Shown: positions 46,427-56,060 of the stretch, in pieces
How the letters are laid out: every line of letters starts with the position of its first letter
How positions within the stretch are numbered: position 1 is the stretch's first letter
NCBI RefSeq assembly: GCF_900178525.1
Contig: NZ_FXDJ01000009.1
Coordinates: forward strand, 1-64,000
DNA from: Massilibacteroides vaginae
Lineage (GTDB): Bacteria; Bacteroidota; Bacteroidia; Bacteroidales; Tannerellaceae
DNA length: 64,000 nt
Direction of reading: 5' to 3'
Notes under the pieces: model-generated
The model's input: only the letters and a program-made list of their open reading frames with translations
What the model was told of the DNA's origin: nothing
Databases searched by the model: none
Position numbers and translations under genes: made by a program

Positions 46427-47254
46427 TTAATTTCTTCCCATACGCCGTAATAAGGCGTCTTTCAATTTTTCAAGAAACGGTGTAGGGGCATTCCGTATTT
46501 TTAAATCGCCAAAAGTACGTGAAAGGTTCGTATCCAACTGGATATTGAATACATTTTGGATGTAATCGTAAAGTTGAGTGAGAGGAACATCGCCAAATGT
46601 TCCGGCACTATCCCAAGCATAGATCTGTTCTTGTAATTCAGCTTTGCTTCCTTTCCACGTTTTTTTAGTGGTAGGAAAGTTAAAAGAACCTGCTCTCATT
46701 CCATTGTCATTTAACAACTCGATTTCTTGCATAAGATAGGCAGAAAGCATATCATTAGACAAAATCTTTGCTACTTTGAAATCGCAATTTGTGGAAAATT
46801 TAGGATCAAGCTCATGATAGAACGTTTCGAGGTATTGTTCGGCATCTGTACTATCCCGCAAAAAGTAGAGAGTGTCCAGATGGGTGGAACCCGAACGGTA
46901 ATATCGTATAAAGTCAAGTCGTTTAGAGTTATATTTATTTATGTCATTCAAGATATCACATAGATACTCCCGTTGTTTATCTATACCTATGGGTCGATTC
47001 ATTTCGATATTGTAAACTTTACGATAGTATATTAAACGAAAGCACAATCTGGGCTTAATTTCTTTAAAAAATGAAATTTCGTCATCATCATTCTTAAAGT
47101 TATGTGACAAGACAAATAGTTTCAACTGTTTGAATGCATCAGCAAGCACACGCGATGCCTCCAATGACTTTGTAATCACGCTGACTTCCGAGCATTCGAT
47201 TTGCTCAACTTTCACATCAACCTCTTTTTTGAGACTATAAATAAATTGAATCAT
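46427..47254 (-). CDS. rteC: RteC family regulator
   Basis: A 275-residue protein matching RteC of CTnDOT, which in that element activates the excision operon. Seen are FFKEIKPRLCFRLIYYRKVY in the first half, the middle segment with RLDFIRYYRSGSTHLDTLYF, and the C-terminal FPTTKKTWKGSKAELQEQIY and RTFGDLKIRNAPTPFLEKLK. I use ATG 47254 (MIQFIYSLKKEV); 47275 is an alternative. The rteA/rteB two-component genes and a tetQ gene, which accompany rteC in CTnDOT, are not in this window. Confidence 0.9.
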   Translation of the reverse strand: MIQFIYSLKKEVDVKVEQIECSEVSVITKSLEASRVLADAFKQLKLFVLSHNFKNDDDEISFFKEIKPRLCFRLIYYRKVYNIEMNRPIGIDKQREYLCDILNDINKYNSKRLDFIRYYRSGSTHLDTLYFLRDSTDAEQYLETFYHELDPKFSTNCDFKVAKILSNDMLSAYLMQEIELLNDNGMRAGSFNFPTTKKTWKGSKAELQEQIYAWDSAGTFGDVPLTQLYDYIQNVFNIQLDTNLSRTFGDLKIRNAPTPFLEKLKDALLRRMGRN

Positions 47255-47397
47255 AATTCTGCACTTTACTTTCACCCAACGCAGAACTCTAACCTATAAT
47301 CTTTATGGTAAAACAAGGTTATATTACTCATGAACTACTTTGGATATTAATTACAATATTGACGTATTCATAAAGAGACACTGTAAATTGAGCATGA

Positions 47398-49356
47398 TTA
47401 ATACTTCATTTTAAGTATTCTTACTGCATTTAGTATAGCCAACAGAGATACACCTACATCAGCAAAAACCGCTTCCCAAAGTGTAGCTATGCCACCTGCT
47501 CCTAAGATCAGGACAACCAACTTTACCCCAAATGCAAGGCTGATATTCTGAATTACAATCCTACGTGTAGCTTTACCTATTTTAATAGCTGTGGCAATGC
47601 GACTTGGTTGATCTGTTTGCAATATTACATCCGCAGTTTCAATGGCGACATCACTCCCCAATCCACCCATTGCTATACCTACATCGCTCATTGCTAATAC
47701 AGGTGCATCGTTAATACCATCACCAACAAAAGCTATATTATTCGTTGGATCGGTTTTTAGTTTTTCGACATGTTCTACTTTCCCTTCAGGTAGTAAGTCG
47801 CCAAATGCCTGTGTAATGTTAAGCTCCGAAGCCAATTTCGATACGATTGCCTGCTTATCTCCTGACAGCATGACAATGTTTTTTACACCCAACTCTTTGA
47901 GTGAATCCACTGCTTTCTTTGCATCTTCTTTTGGAGCATCTGCAACAAGGATGTATCCGGCATAAGCACCATTAATGGCACAAACAACTATCGTTTCGGG
48001 AATTGATGCTATTTCTACCGGAAATTCGATTTGATTTTTAGTTAGAAGTTTTGCATTTCCTACTAACACCGTTTTTGAAGCAACAGTAGCTTCCAAGCCG
48101 TGACCTGCAATCTCTTTAACATTTTCAGCTTTATCAAGATTCACTTTTTGCTGATTTGCGTATTCTACAACAGCCTTTGCAATAGGATGTGTACTTTGAG
48201 TTTCAACTGATGCTACGATTTTCAACAGTTCATCTTCATTAATATCGCCGATAGAAGAAATTTTCTGAACACTGAAAACACCTTGAGTCAATGTTCCTGT
48301 TTTATCCATAACAACCGTATTTATTTTTGTTATGGCTTCCAAATAGTTACTTCCTTTAAATAATATACCGTGTCTTGAAGCGGCTCCTATACCTCCGAAA
48401 TATCCAAGGGGAATGCTTATTACTAATGCGCAAGGACATGATATAACCAAGAATACCAAAGCCCTATATACCCACTCATTGAATGTGAATATAAATTCAG
48501 GCGAAATAAATGAGTATAGCCACGGCATAAGAATTATTAATGCTGCCAATCCTACTACTATCGGTGTGTAAATCCGAGCAAATTTTCGGATAAACTGTTC
48601 GGCAGGAGCTTTTTTCTCTGTCGCATTCTGAACAAGGTCGAGAATACGAGCTAAAGCACTTTGCCCAAATGGTTTGGTGACAATAACTCTTGAAACATTA
48701 TCGGTAGCAATCATTCCAGCCAAAACTTCTTCTCCTTTGCGAATTGTCCGAGGAACGCTCTCTCCCGTAAGTGCAGCAGTATTGAAGGAGGCAGATTCGT
48801 TTTGCAAAACACCATCAAGTGGAACTCTGCCGCCTACTTTTACTTCCACAACATCGTCAATGTTTACATCTTCAGGCGAAACTGTTTCCAATGAATCACC
48901 TTTTACTACTGTTGCTGTTTCGGGGCGGACATCAAGCAATGCGCTGATATTTCTTTTGGCACGATTTACGGCACTGTCTTGAAAAAGTTCACCGACCGCA
49001 TAGAATAACATTACGGCAACTCCTTCAGGGTATTCGCCAATCAAAAATGCTCCGATGGTTGCAATACTCATTAAAGTATATTCACTGAAAATATCCTTTT
49101 TGAGCATGCTTTCCCATGCTTCTAATATAACCGGAACACCGACAGGAATATAAGCTAAAAGATACCAAGCAAGCCTTATCCACTGATTTTCAAAGAATGT
49201 TAGATTGAATGCAGAAAATAAAATTCCCGAAATCAATAAAACAAAAGATATTCCTGCCCGAATATATGCTCTATTTGGTGAGCTTTCTTCCTGTTTTTCT
49301 TTGTCACATGAACAGGTATATCCATTCTTTGTAACTTCCGTCTTTTCCTTTTTCAT
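47398..49356 (-). CDS. cadA: heavy-metal P-type ATPase (Zn/Cd/Pb class)
   Basis: A 652-residue P1B-type ATPase exporting soft divalent metals. Seen are the actuator TGES motif (AALTGESVP), the metal-selecting CPC (SCPCALVISIP, Cys near 305 and 307), phosphorylation site DKTGTLT near 349, the THPIAK variant of the HP motif, and GDGINDAPVL near 560. The N-terminal heavy-metal-associated domain is absent; only a short start with CSC (NGYTCSCDKEKQ) remains. The CPC with downstream features points to zinc/cadmium/lead rather than copper, but metal choice is inferred. It follows the RND adaptor gene by 17 nt, so it is probably in the same operon. Confidence 0.9.
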   Translation of the reverse strand: MKKEKTEVTKNGYTCSCDKEKQEESSPNRAYIRAGISFVLLISGILFSAFNLTFFENQWIRLAWYLLAYIPVGVPVILEAWESMLKKDIFSEYTLMSIATIGAFLIGEYPEGVAVMLFYAVGELFQDSAVNRAKRNISALLDVRPETATVVKGDSLETVSPEDVNIDDVVEVKVGGRVPLDGVLQNESASFNTAALTGESVPRTIRKGEEVLAGMIATDNVSRVIVTKPFGQSALARILDLVQNATEKKAPAEQFIRKFARIYTPIVVGLAALIILMPWLYSFISPEFIFTFNEWVYRALVFLVISCPCALVISIPLGYFGGIGAASRHGILFKGSNYLEAITKINTVVMDKTGTLTQGVFSVQKISSIGDINEDELLKIVASVETQSTHPIAKAVVEYANQQKVNLDKAENVKEIAGHGLEATVASKTVLVGNAKLLTKNQIEFPVEIASIPETIVVCAINGAYAGYILVADAPKEDAKKAVDSLKELGVKNIVMLSGDKQAIVSKLASELNITQAFGDLLPEGKVEHVEKLKTDPTNNIAFVGDGINDAPVLAMSDVGIAMGGLGSDVAIETADVILQTDQPSRIATAIKIGKATRRIVIQNISLAFGVKLVVLILGAGGIATLWEAVFADVGVSLLAILNAVRILKMKY

Positions 49357-49373
49357 ATCATTATATTTATAGA

Positions 49374-50597
49374 TTATTCTTCCTCTTCTTCTCCACCGCT
49401 TATTTTAGACATCACATAAAATGCTCCTTTCGATATGATTTTAGCATTTTCGGCAATACCATCTACAGGTCTAATTTCTATGTAACCTAAATCAGTTGTT
49501 CCTGTGATGACTTCAATTTTCTTAAACTGATAATTTTTTGCATCACTATCACATTTTTCTTTGCATTTCGGGTCATTACATCCTTCTTCTATCCCAGTTA
49601 ATATAAAGATAAATTGCTTGCCCTCGGCATTAGCCACAGCACTAACAGGAACAGTTTTAACATAACTGTTGCCGGTTTTAATCAGGGCTGTAACATACAT
49701 TCCAGGAAGAAATTTTTCTGTTGCAGTATTTTTTAATTTTACATGAACTGTGATAGATTTACTGTCATTCTCGAATGACTGGTTAATACTGTAAACCGTC
49801 CCTATAACAGGCTTTCTATCCAAGTTTGTGAGCAAAACATCAACCTCTTGTCCCATTTTTACTTTGGAGAAGTCTTTTTCAAATATCTGAATATTACACT
49901 GTATTTGCGAATTATCTGTAATTTCCATTAGAGGTGTTTGCATATCTGCATAACTTCCAGTTTTAATACGAATTTCCCCAACCACTCCGTTGATAGGGGC
50001 AACAATGGGAATTTGTGTCACAAAATGTCCTGTTGCTGCCGATTGCGGATTTATATTTAGTTGCCGCAACTGAGTTTCAAGACCTGTAAGTCGAGCTTTG
50101 TCCGCTTCATATTTGGATGTTACTTGTTGAAGGACTTTTCCTGTCCCTGCATTTTGGTTGCTTAATTCCTGTTGACGTTCGTACTCTTGGCGACTAAATG
50201 CCAATTCTTGTCTTTGAGCGAGATAAGCCTCTTGCATCTTAACAATTTCAAGGTTTTCTAACATGGCGACAGTTTGTCCCTTTTTAACCGAACTTCCTTC
50301 AATAACGTTTATTTGTTTAATGATACCTGCCGCTAAAGACGCTACCTCCGCTTTGTTTTGTGGAAGTAAAGCCATTTGTCCGTTGGCTCTAACCACGCTG
50401 TTGAGATTTTTCATTTCTACTTCTCCCAACTCGATATCAACAGCTTTCATTTGTTCTTCGGAAACTTCGATGGCTTCTGAATGACTTTGTTCAACAGTTG
50501 TTCCCTCTTGTTTTTTATTGCTCTCTTTGCATGAGGAAAAGCCTATTACACCAATCAATAAAAGGATTGCTGCGATTGATTTTATTGTTGTTTTCAT
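49374..50597 (-). CDS. RND efflux periplasmic adaptor (CusB/CzcB-like)
   Basis: A 407-residue lipoprotein-type membrane-fusion protein (IAAILLLIGVIGFSSCKESN, lipobox Cys). The biotinyl-lipoyl halves, a helical hairpin (EAYLAQRQELAFSRQEYERQ) and beta-barrel domain are in normal order. An unusual Cys-rich insertion, CNDPKCKEKCDSDAK, lies near residue 338-352 in the C-terminal domain and may bind metal. It links the fused pump-channel encoded immediately upstream (1 nt away) and is followed by the P-type ATPase. Confidence 0.9.
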   Translation of the reverse strand: MKTTIKSIAAILLLIGVIGFSSCKESNKKQEGTTVEQSHSEAIEVSEEQMKAVDIELGEVEMKNLNSVVRANGQMALLPQNKAEVASLAAGIIKQINVIEGSSVKKGQTVAMLENLEIVKMQEAYLAQRQELAFSRQEYERQQELSNQNAGTGKVLQQVTSKYEADKARLTGLETQLRQLNINPQSAATGHFVTQIPIVAPINGVVGEIRIKTGSYADMQTPLMEITDNSQIQCNIQIFEKDFSKVKMGQEVDVLLTNLDRKPVIGTVYSINQSFENDSKSITVHVKLKNTATEKFLPGMYVTALIKTGNSYVKTVPVSAVANAEGKQFIFILTGIEEGCNDPKCKEKCDSDAKNYQFKKIEVITGTTDLGYIEIRPVDGIAENAKIISKGAFYVMSKISGGEEEEE

Positions 50598-50598
50598 T

Positions 50599-53500
50599 TT
50601 ACTTATTACCCTTTAAATAATTTAACAAGATGATTGTCTGATTGAAACGGTTCATGGCATCGGCATACTGCAACTTGATATTGATAGCCGTTTGCATGTT
50701 TTGAATATATTCCATATACCCTATTTCCCCGATCTGGTAAGATGCATTTGCTACCCGCACCATATCGTTGGCTTGTGTCACACCTGTGGTTTCGTAGTAT
50801 GTCAGGCTTTCTTTTGCCTTAAGATACTCATTGTATTGTAAAGCATAAATATTTTGAAGAGATTGCATAGCCTGCTGCTTTTCGGTACTTATCTGCATGC
50901 TTCTTATGTTTGCAGCTTTAATTTTTGAACGTTGTGCTCCAAAAAACAGAGGGACACTTATTCCCACCTGAAAACTGGGAGTTTTAGAGTCTGTAAAGTA
51001 GTATCCGCCAAATATGTCTGGCAACAGTTTGTTCTTTTCTACATTTACTTGTGCTATATTTACATTCAACTGTTGGTCGTAATGACCTATTAATGGATTA
51101 GTAGTGACCGATTCAATATCCAATGAAACAATATCCGGTATTTTTTGCAAATCTCTTTCCTGTGGCAATATAGATTCTCCAGTATTAAGCAGTTTTTGCA
51201 TTTCCAACTGACGATTTGCCAAGTTTGAAATAGCCTGATTAAGCTGCAATCGGTTCTCCTGATACTTGCTTTCGGCATTCATTTTTTCTAATTGACTGCT
51301 TTCTCCTGTATTGTAACGAGCTGTTGCCTTATGCAAAAAATCAGCGTAAATACTGTCTTGTTGCTGTAGTAGATTGACTGTTTGCAACGCATGAAGCATA
51401 TCGTAATATGTTTCCGACACCTCGCGAACAATTTCATTTTGAGTGATGTTTTTCGATTTTTCTGCCAATATGGTTTCCTGCTTCAGCATCTTACTTTGGC
51501 TCGTGTAGACAGTCGGAAACTCGAATGTTTGTGTGATCCCTATTTTTCTGTCAATCAAACCGGGCATAATGGGGTCTTGCGCGAATTCAACACCTGTTTT
51601 TTCGGGATTGAATGCAGTCCCTTGTAAGGCTTTCGCTTGCTTTATTCCTAAATCTGCCGAAAGTATTTGCAGATTCTCAGTCAATGCCATATCAATACAC
51701 TCTTGCAAAGATTTAAGTTTACTTTGGGCATTGACGTTTTCAGCAGAAAAAAGAGATATGGTAATCAGTAAAATGACTATAGGTAGAACTGTAGATTTTC
51801 CTGTTTTCATTTTTCTGTGTTTTAAGTTAATCTTCGAATCGAATATGATGTAGAGCGAAGGCAACACTAATAGGGTGAGTAAAGTTGCTGTAATTAATCC
51901 ACCGATAACCACTGTTGCCAAAGGTTTTTGTACTTCGCTTCCTGCACTTGTAGAAAGAGCCATAGGTAGGAATCCAAGTGATGCTACCAATGCAGTCATA
52001 ATAACAGGTCGTAATCGAATGTCGGTTCCTATGCGAACTCTTTGGTAAATATCTTCCACGCCTTCTTCCTTTAATTGCTTAAATTGACCTATCAGAACAA
52101 TACCGTTTAGTACAGCAACTCCAAACAGAGCGATAAATCCAACACCTGCCGAGATGCTGAACGGCATACCTCGGAGCCACAAAGCAAATATTCCACCGAT
52201 AGCAGAAAGAGGGATGGCGGTAAAAATAAGCAGTGCTAATTTTATATTACGGAACGTGAAAAAAAGCAATACGAATATGAGTAATAACGCAGCTGGTACC
52301 GCAATCATCAGTCGGTCTTTGGCTTCTTTCAGGTTTTGGAACTGTCCTCCATAAGTATAGTAGTATCCTGCCGGAAGTTTCAATTTCTCATCCAATATCT
52401 TATGAATCTCTTCTACTGTACTTTCCACATCTCGCCCTCGTACATTGAAACCTACGTATATTCTGCGTTGTCCGTCCTCATGACTGATTTGAGCCGGAGC
52501 TGTTTTATAGGATATTTCAGCAAGTTGATTGAGAGGAATGTGGTTGCCCGAGGGCAACGTTACAAAGAGATTTTCGAGATTGCTCAAATCATTACGTAAA
52601 TCGCTTTTTAAACGAACAACCATATCGAAACGTTTGTCGCCTTCGAATACAACTCCTGCCACATTCCCGGCAAAGGCTGTTCGAAGTACAGTATTAACAT
52701 CACTTATTGAGAGTCCGTATACTGCTATTCTATCTCGGTTATATTGTACCTGTATTTGTGGCAATCCTGTTACTTTCTCTACAAATGGTTCACTTACTCC
52801 TTTCACATTTTTAATCAAACCAGCCAATTTTCCTGCATGCGAAGTAAGTACTTCCAAATCTTCACCGTAAATCTTGATGGCGACATCTTGACGAATACCT
52901 GTTATCAATTCATTAAAACGCATTTGCATTGGTTGTGTCAATTCCACTCTGATACCCGGAATTGCTTCCAACGCTTCTTCCATAGCTTCCATCATTTCTT
53001 CTCGACTATGGGCGGTTGTCCAATCTTCTTTTGGTTTCATGGACAGCATCATATCACCACGTTCGATAGGCATCGGGTCAGTAGGTATTTCTGCGCTACC
53101 AATTCGAGTAACGGCTTGTTTAACTTCGGGGAACTTATCTTTTAATATTTTTTCTGCCATGCCGAAAGTTTCTATTACCTGTGTGAGTGAAGTTCCTTGT
53201 ACCATGCTAATTTCGACTGTCAAGTCACCTTCTTCTAAAGTGGGAATAAATTCGCCTCCCAAGCGATTGAATACACTTAGGCTGAAAACAAACAGGGCTA
53301 CCATTGATAAAATAACAATTTTTTTCCAACGCAAGCTAAAATCCAATACAGGACGATACCAACGTTTCAGAACGTTGATAATACGGTCTGAAAAATTTTC
53401 TTTGTGAAAGGTTTTCCTGCTTAGAAATAGTGCACTCATCATAGGCACATAAGTCAAGGACAAAATGAATGCTCCGATTATGGCAAATGATACTGTTTGT

Positions 53501-54942
53501 GCCATAGGTTTAAACATTTTACCTTCAATGCCCACTAACGATAAGATAGGAAGATATACGATAAGAATAATAATCTCTCCAAACATTGCGGTATTTCGGA
53601 TTTTTGAAGCTGCGCCATATACCTCTTTGTTCATTTCGGCTTGGGTAAGCAAAGGTTTGTCCTTAAACAACAGACTGTTTCCGGTAATGCGATGTACAAT
53701 CGCCTCGACAATGATAACCGCGCCGTCTACAATCAACCCAAAGTCAATTGCTCCCAAACTCATTAGATTGCCGCTCACGCCGAATATATTCATTAGACTT
53801 ACGGCAAATAACATGGAGAGTGGTATAACCGAGGCAACAATTAGTCCAGCCCTAAAATTACCTAACAACAGTACAAGAACAAAAATGACAATCAGCCCGC
53901 CTTCAAGCAAATTCTTTTCTACCGTTCCGATGGCGCGATCAACCAATTCTGTGCGGTCTATGAAAGGTTCGATAACTACGCCTTCAGGTAAACTTTTCTG
54001 AATTTGCTCCATCCGTTCTTTAACGTTGGCTATCACTTTTGAGAAATTTTCGCCTTTCAACATCAGTGTGATGCCTGCTACAACTTCGCCTTCTCCGTTA
54101 CGCGTAACAGCTCCGTATCGTGTTGCCGTACCGAAGCGTACTTCAGATACATCTTTAATTAATATAGGCGTGCCATTAGTATTCTTAATAACTATACGCT
54201 CTATGTCGGATAAAGTTTTCACCAAACCGATGCCACGGATAAAATTGTAGTTACTTCCTTGTTCTATATAGCTACCACCTGTGTTTTCATTGTTTTTCTC
54301 CAAAGCTTCGTAAATTTCGGCGATACTAACATTCATCGAAGCCAATTTGTCATTATCTAATGCTATCTCGTATTGTTTGACATAACCTCCCCAACCGCTA
54401 ACTTCTGCTAATCCTTCAGTTCCAGCCAGTTGGCGTTTTACAATCCAGTCCTGTATAGTACGTAAATCGGTACTGGTATATTTACCTTCATAGCCTTCTT
54501 TGGTGTGTATAACATAATGATATATTTCACCCAACCCTGTGGAAATGGGGGCTAAAGTCGGCTCACCTAATCCTTGCGGAATTTGTGATTCTGCTTCTTT
54601 TAATTGTTGGCTTATCTGTTGCCGTGCCCAGTATATATCAGCATCGTCTTTAAATACGATAGTAATAACTGATATACCGCTACGGCTTATACTCCTTTTT
54701 TCAATCACATCAGGGATATTAGCCATAGCCAGTTCAATAGGTGTAGTAATGAACTGCTCAATTTCCTGCGCACCCAAAGTAGGAGCCTGCGTGATGATTT
54801 GTACTTGATTGTTGGTAATATCGGGTGTGGCATCCACAGGTAATCGCACCACGGATATGGCTCCCCAAATAATCAGTGCCAGTGTTAGTACACCAATTAC
54901 AAGCTTATGCTCTATTGAATATTTAATGATTTTATCGAACAT
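50599..54942 (-). CDS. RND heavy-metal pump fused to TolC-like outer-membrane protein
   Basis: A 1447-residue fusion. Residues about 1-1040 are a complete CusA/CzcA-type RND pump (VRLPVDATPDITNNQVQIIT at the start, DFGLIVDGAVII in TM4 near 400, a second set of membrane helices near 870-1035). After a linker, residues from about 1045 (MKTGKSTVLPIVILLITISL, a signal-like segment) form a TolC/CzcC family outer-membrane factor ending in LLNYLKGNK. Fusions of this kind are known in Bacteroidota; how the channel part reaches the outer membrane is unclear, perhaps by cleavage at the internal signal or by internal initiation at ATG 51810. Start chosen at 54942 (MFDKIIKYSIEH). Confidence 0.9.
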   Translation of the reverse strand: MFDKIIKYSIEHKLVIGVLTLALIIWGAISVVRLPVDATPDITNNQVQIITQAPTLGAQEIEQFITTPIELAMANIPDVIEKRSISRSGISVITIVFKDDADIYWARQQISQQLKEAESQIPQGLGEPTLAPISTGLGEIYHYVIHTKEGYEGKYTSTDLRTIQDWIVKRQLAGTEGLAEVSGWGGYVKQYEIALDNDKLASMNVSIAEIYEALEKNNENTGGSYIEQGSNYNFIRGIGLVKTLSDIERIVIKNTNGTPILIKDVSEVRFGTATRYGAVTRNGEGEVVAGITLMLKGENFSKVIANVKERMEQIQKSLPEGVVIEPFIDRTELVDRAIGTVEKNLLEGGLIVIFVLVLLLGNFRAGLIVASVIPLSMLFAVSLMNIFGVSGNLMSLGAIDFGLIVDGAVIIVEAIVHRITGNSLLFKDKPLLTQAEMNKEVYGAASKIRNTAMFGEIIILIVYLPILSLVGIEGKMFKPMAQTVSFAIIGAFILSLTYVPMMSALFLSRKTFHKENFSDRIINVLKRWYRPVLDFSLRWKKIVILSMVALFVFSLSVFNRLGGEFIPTLEEGDLTVEISMVQGTSLTQVIETFGMAEKILKDKFPEVKQAVTRIGSAEIPTDPMPIERGDMMLSMKPKEDWTTAHSREEMMEAMEEALEAIPGIRVELTQPMQMRFNELITGIRQDVAIKIYGEDLEVLTSHAGKLAGLIKNVKGVSEPFVEKVTGLPQIQVQYNRDRIAVYGLSISDVNTVLRTAFAGNVAGVVFEGDKRFDMVVRLKSDLRNDLSNLENLFVTLPSGNHIPLNQLAEISYKTAPAQISHEDGQRRIYVGFNVRGRDVESTVEEIHKILDEKLKLPAGYYYTYGGQFQNLKEAKDRLMIAVPAALLLIFVLLFFTFRNIKLALLIFTAIPLSAIGGIFALWLRGMPFSISAGVGFIALFGVAVLNGIVLIGQFKQLKEEGVEDIYQRVRIGTDIRLRPVIMTALVASLGFLPMALSTSAGSEVQKPLATVVIGGLITATLLTLLVLPSLYIIFDSKINLKHRKMKTGKSTVLPIVILLITISLFSAENVNAQSKLKSLQECIDMALTENLQILSADLGIKQAKALQGTAFNPEKTGVEFAQDPIMPGLIDRKIGITQTFEFPTVYTSQSKMLKQETILAEKSKNITQNEIVREVSETYYDMLHALQTVNLLQQQDSIYADFLHKATARYNTGESSQLEKMNAESKYQENRLQLNQAISNLANRQLEMQKLLNTGESILPQERDLQKIPDIVSLDIESVTTNPLIGHYDQQLNVNIAQVNVEKNKLLPDIFGGYYFTDSKTPSFQVGISVPLFFGAQRSKIKAANIRSMQISTEKQQAMQSLQNIYALQYNEYLKAKESLTYYETTGVTQANDMVRVANASYQIGEIGYMEYIQNMQTAINIKLQYADAMNRFNQTIILLNYLKGNK

Positions 54943-55051
54943 TTTATCATTCGGTTTAATTATTGACAACTTTAGTGAACACATATACTACTCCGCCAAA
55001 CAACTATAAAAGTGTTCAGCGTAAAGTTTATCCTTTAAAAAAGGTGTTTAA

Positions 55052-55369
55052 TTAACCGATTTTAGGCGGTTGCCAAATATTCCCGTAGAATACGGGTATA
55101 AAATGTTGAGTATGGGAAACTGGGGTTGAAGACTCATTGCTCATAACGGGTTTTATAATAAGCCCCGTTGAAGATAAAATGAAGCCTGAACAAGTATGAC
55201 ATAAATGAAAAGGAGAACAACAGTTGGCGCATGTGACATCACCATTTTGTTGATTTCCGTCTATACTCGCTGTAACCTCGTACTTTTCACATACACATTC
55301 AATCCCGTCAAATGCATTGATCGAAAGAGAGAAAATGTATAATGCTAATATGGTTGCGAATATTTTCAT
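55052..55369 (-). CDS. Cys-rich secreted protein (DUF6660-like)
   Basis: A 105-residue exported protein: signal peptide MKIFATILALYIFSLSINAF, then a Cys-rich segment (CVCEKYEV, CANCCSPFHLCHTCSG) and the ending FYGNIWQPPKIG, which I associate with the DUF6660 family found beside metal-efflux genes. Two closely spaced Cys clusters and His suggest metal binding in the periplasm. It starts just downstream of the 17-bp palindrome at 55393-55409 and ahead of the RND pump fusion. Confidence 0.75.
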   Translation of the reverse strand: MKIFATILALYIFSLSINAFDGIECVCEKYEVTASIDGNQQNGDVTCANCCSPFHLCHTCSGFILSSTGLIIKPVMSNESSTPVSHTQHFIPVFYGNIWQPPKIG

Positions 55370-55373
55370 GCAG

Positions 55374-55409
55374 CAAAGATAAAGATAATATCTTGCAACT
55401 AAGTTGCAA
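55374..55409 (-). promoter_or_regulatory. promoter with palindromic operator ahead of DUF6660 gene
   Basis: Palindrome TTGCAACTAAGTTGCAA at 55393-55409 lies 11 bp upstream of TATCTTTG (minus strand, 55374-55381), a -7-like element. The same palindrome and the same 11-bp distance occur at 63289-63324. The palindrome overlaps the stop codon of the preceding fur-like gene. Transcription from this -7 would start close to the ATG; TATCTTTA at 55380-55387 is an alternative -7 with a 19-bp spacer to TTTG. Confidence 0.65.
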
Positions 55410-55824
55410 ACTTTTTACATTCTTCGCAAAATCCTTTAATAACGAGATTAATACTTATAGGAACCAAGTTATCGGGTATTTTTAAATCGGGAACGGCAAC
55501 TTTGTCCAAACAGAAAGTTTTGTAGCAATGTAAACAATAGAAATGAGCATGTGTGTCACTGATACTGCAATTACAATTACTGCTACATACAGAATATTTT
55601 ATAGCACCTGAACCATCGTCAATGCTATGAACAACCATGTGCTGCTGAAATAATGTTAGTGTTCTAAACAATGTTGACTTATCAATAGTTCCCAATTCAG
55701 CTTCCAATTCCAATAAACTGAAAATTTCCTTTTTATTGGATATAGCTTCAAGAACCAACAGCCGTATGGCTGTTGGTTTAATGTCTTGTTTTTCTAACCG
55801 ATTTATATACTTATTTTTTTCCAT
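55399..55824 (-). CDS. Fur-family metalloregulator (first copy)
   Basis: A 141-residue Fur-type repressor. The winged helix is seen in KPTAIRLLVLEAISNKKEIF and DKSTLFRTLTLFQQHMVVH; then the metal-binding part with HAHFYCLHCYKTFCLD (His and a CxxC pair) and a C-terminal CEECKKF pair, so a structural zinc site is intact. ATG 55824 (MEKNKYINRLEKQ) chosen; a frame extending to 55854 overlaps the upstream gene more. It may control the pumps through the palindrome at its 3' end. Its closest relative in the window is the Fur-like gene at 63314. Confidence 0.88.
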   Translation of the reverse strand: MEKNKYINRLEKQDIKPTAIRLLVLEAISNKKEIFSLLELEAELGTIDKSTLFRTLTLFQQHMVVHSIDDGSGAIKYSVCSSNCNCSISDTHAHFYCLHCYKTFCLDKVAVPDLKIPDNLVPISINLVIKGFCEECKKFAT

Positions 55825-56050
55825 CGTCAAAAAATATAAATGGTAGTGTACCAAAGAAAAATACGGATACCAATATTTCTCCTAAAGGTACATAATGAAA
55901 GAAGCACTCCTCATCTTTGCATCTTGATACAAAGAACCAAAAAAGTAAGCCCAAGATTATTCCAGATACAATAGATATTATAACAATCCGTTTTTTTGTT
56001 CTTGGGCTTATTCTTTTTCGTCGTTTTCTACTACGACGTACCTTTTTCAT
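55811..56050 (-). CDS. small basic membrane protein, unknown
   Basis: A 79-residue protein with a strongly basic N-terminus (MKKVRRSRKRRKRISPRTKK), and two membrane helices at about 22-41 and 56-74 separated by a short loop with C-x3-EC-FFH (SRCKDEECFFHYVP). It lies 10 nt behind czcC and overlaps the fur start by 14 nt, in keeping with an operon. No family recognised; the Cys-His loop might contact metal. Confidence 0.55.
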   Translation of the reverse strand: MKKVRRSRKRRKRISPRTKKRIVIISIVSGIILGLLFWFFVSRCKDEECFFHYVPLGEILVSVFFFGTLPFIFFDDGKK

Positions 56051-56060
56051 TACGTGTAAA

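Noticed and set aside
46655-46675. A seventh copy of the CCACTAAAAAA motif, inside rteC
   Set aside because: It matches only the first 11 bases and falls in coding sequence (TTKKTW); probably chance.
47398-47500. A CTnDOT-type tetQ-rteA-rteB operon expected next to rteC
   Set aside because: The neighbouring gene is a metal P-type ATPase; no tet or two-component gene was found in the window.
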